The position numbers and the translations under genes are program-made. The notes below the pieces were generated by a model. The model was given only the letters and a program-made list of their open reading frames with translations, did not search any database and was not told where the DNA came from. A DNA stretch of 64,000 nucleotides from Pseudoglutamicibacter albus (lineage in GTDB: Bacteria > Actinomycetota > Actinomycetes > Actinomycetales > Micrococcaceae), in contig NZ_JAVDXX010000001.1 in assembly GCF_031458175.1 (NCBI RefSeq), positions 620,001-684,000 on the forward strand, read 5' to 3'. Shown piece by piece: positions 63,552 through 64,000 of this stretch (positions within the stretch are counted from its first letter, which is position 1; every line of letters begins with the position of its first letter).

Positions 63552-64000
63552 TTATGACGCGTCCGCAAGCGGTTCAGGTTCCAAGAACGCAACCGTGATC
63601 ACGGCGGCTGTGCGGCGGATCTGCCATTCGCGGGCGTGCAGCTCACGCAATCGTTCGCTCACCGAATCAAGGGTGAGCTCCTCGGGCGGCTGCCACGAGA
63701 TTTCTTTCAAAGTAGCGGGTGCCAGCAGGTTCTCGAGCGGCATCCCTAGCGCATCGGCGTCGCGTTCCAAACGCCAGCGCGCGGTCTGGTAGCGCTCGGC
63801 GGCATCAGGGAAGCGGTCATTCCAGGAGCGTGGGGGAGGCATCGTTGAGCGTCGCGCAGTCCGGGGAGGGAAACGGGTTGCGTTCCGAGCACGAGCAATA
63901 GCTGTGACCCAGCGGCGGGCTTCCTTTGAGGCTAGCCGGCCGCGGAAACCCTCAGTGCGCAACAGTGCCGGAACGGTCGCCGGGAGGTTCCGCGCCGCAG
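63552..64000 (-). CDS. HRDC-domain / RNase D-like protein, C-terminal part (truncated by window edge)
   Basis: The frame remains open to the window edge, so the start and the 3'-5' exonuclease domain lie outside. The visible 149 residues have an HRDC-like region with TVPALLRTEGFRGRLASKEA, then PPPRSWNDRFPDAAERYQTARWR and LGMPLENLLAPATLKEI, matching the C-terminus of actinobacterial RNase D-like proteins (Mtb Rv2681 type). It probably trims RNA 3' ends. The gene lies 112 bases upstream of the fadB-like gene on the same strand. Confidence 0.82.
   Translation of the reverse strand, partial: AARNLPATVPALLRTEGFRGRLASKEARRWVTAIARARNATRFPPRTARRSTMPPPRSWNDRFPDAAERYQTARWRLERDADALGMPLENLLAPATLKEISWQPPEELTLDSVSERLRELHAREWQIRRTAAVITVAFLEPEPLADAS

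Overview
The window reads as a high-GC actinobacterial chromosome, most likely from the Micrococcaceae (an Arthrobacter, Glutamicibacter or Pseudoglutamicibacter relative). The clade call is inference; the genus is a guess. Supporting signs are a mycothione reductase, a WhiB1-type protein, a GarA/OdhI-FtsR pair, a PknL-like PASTA kinase beside a class II DAHP synthase, a Cmk-Der fusion, GTG/TTG starts with ATGA/GTGA overlaps, and an LAxTG-anchored surface protein.

Layout. 1-14947 is a conserved housekeeping run: HAD hydrolase, tlyA, nadK, recN, a Nudix hydrolase and xerD, then mgtE on the opposite strand, then parA, scpA, scpB, rluB, tyrA and cmk-der. It covers rRNA modification, NADP synthesis, DNA repair, chromosome segregation and tyrosine synthesis. 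A long-type argG (15100-16521) follows, then a convergent LysP-like permease and a small lipoprotein gene. 18985-23500 is accessory in character: tRNA-Pro, a complete IS1249/IS256-type insertion sequence with intact 8-bp target duplication, a ribbon-helix-helix protein whose coupled partner ORF is split by that IS, and a large proline-rich sortase-anchored surface protein.

23586-30129 holds a VOC protein, an alkyltransferase, meso-diaminopimelate dehydrogenase, a second FHA protein, an SseB-like protein, and the GarA-FtsR-BFN-MerR block. 30402-36758 has an orphan ParA-like ATPase, pyruvate carboxylase and mycothione reductase. 36798-44863 has a FadD-type acyl-CoA synthetase (with a CRP/GlxR-like site upstream), a membrane protein, a serine hydrolase with a His-rich head, class II DAHP synthase, a nucleoside phosphorylase-like protein and the PASTA kinase. 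45165-46334 has WhiB1 and a small membrane protein.

46413-55223 is the most unusual region: a 1298-residue FHA-TM-FtsK/EssC-like ATPase with no WXG100 or other type VII secretion partner nearby, divergent from a compact Tad pilus operon (CpaF/TadA, TadB, TadC, pilin, three TadE/G-like proteins). The window ends with prfB, a MacB-type ABC exporter, a NarL-type two-component system, a Tat/lipobox Rieske protein joined to a FadB-like beta-oxidation enzyme, and the C-terminal part of an HRDC/RNase D-like protein.

Two patterns run across the window. Several genes have a TAnnnT -10 hexamer 6-7 bases before the ATG, predicting leaderless mRNAs. Short degenerate tandem repeats (11-28 bp units) recur at stop codons, in upstream regions and as in-frame insertions, most strikingly a 4 x 17-bp array of palindromes before parA.
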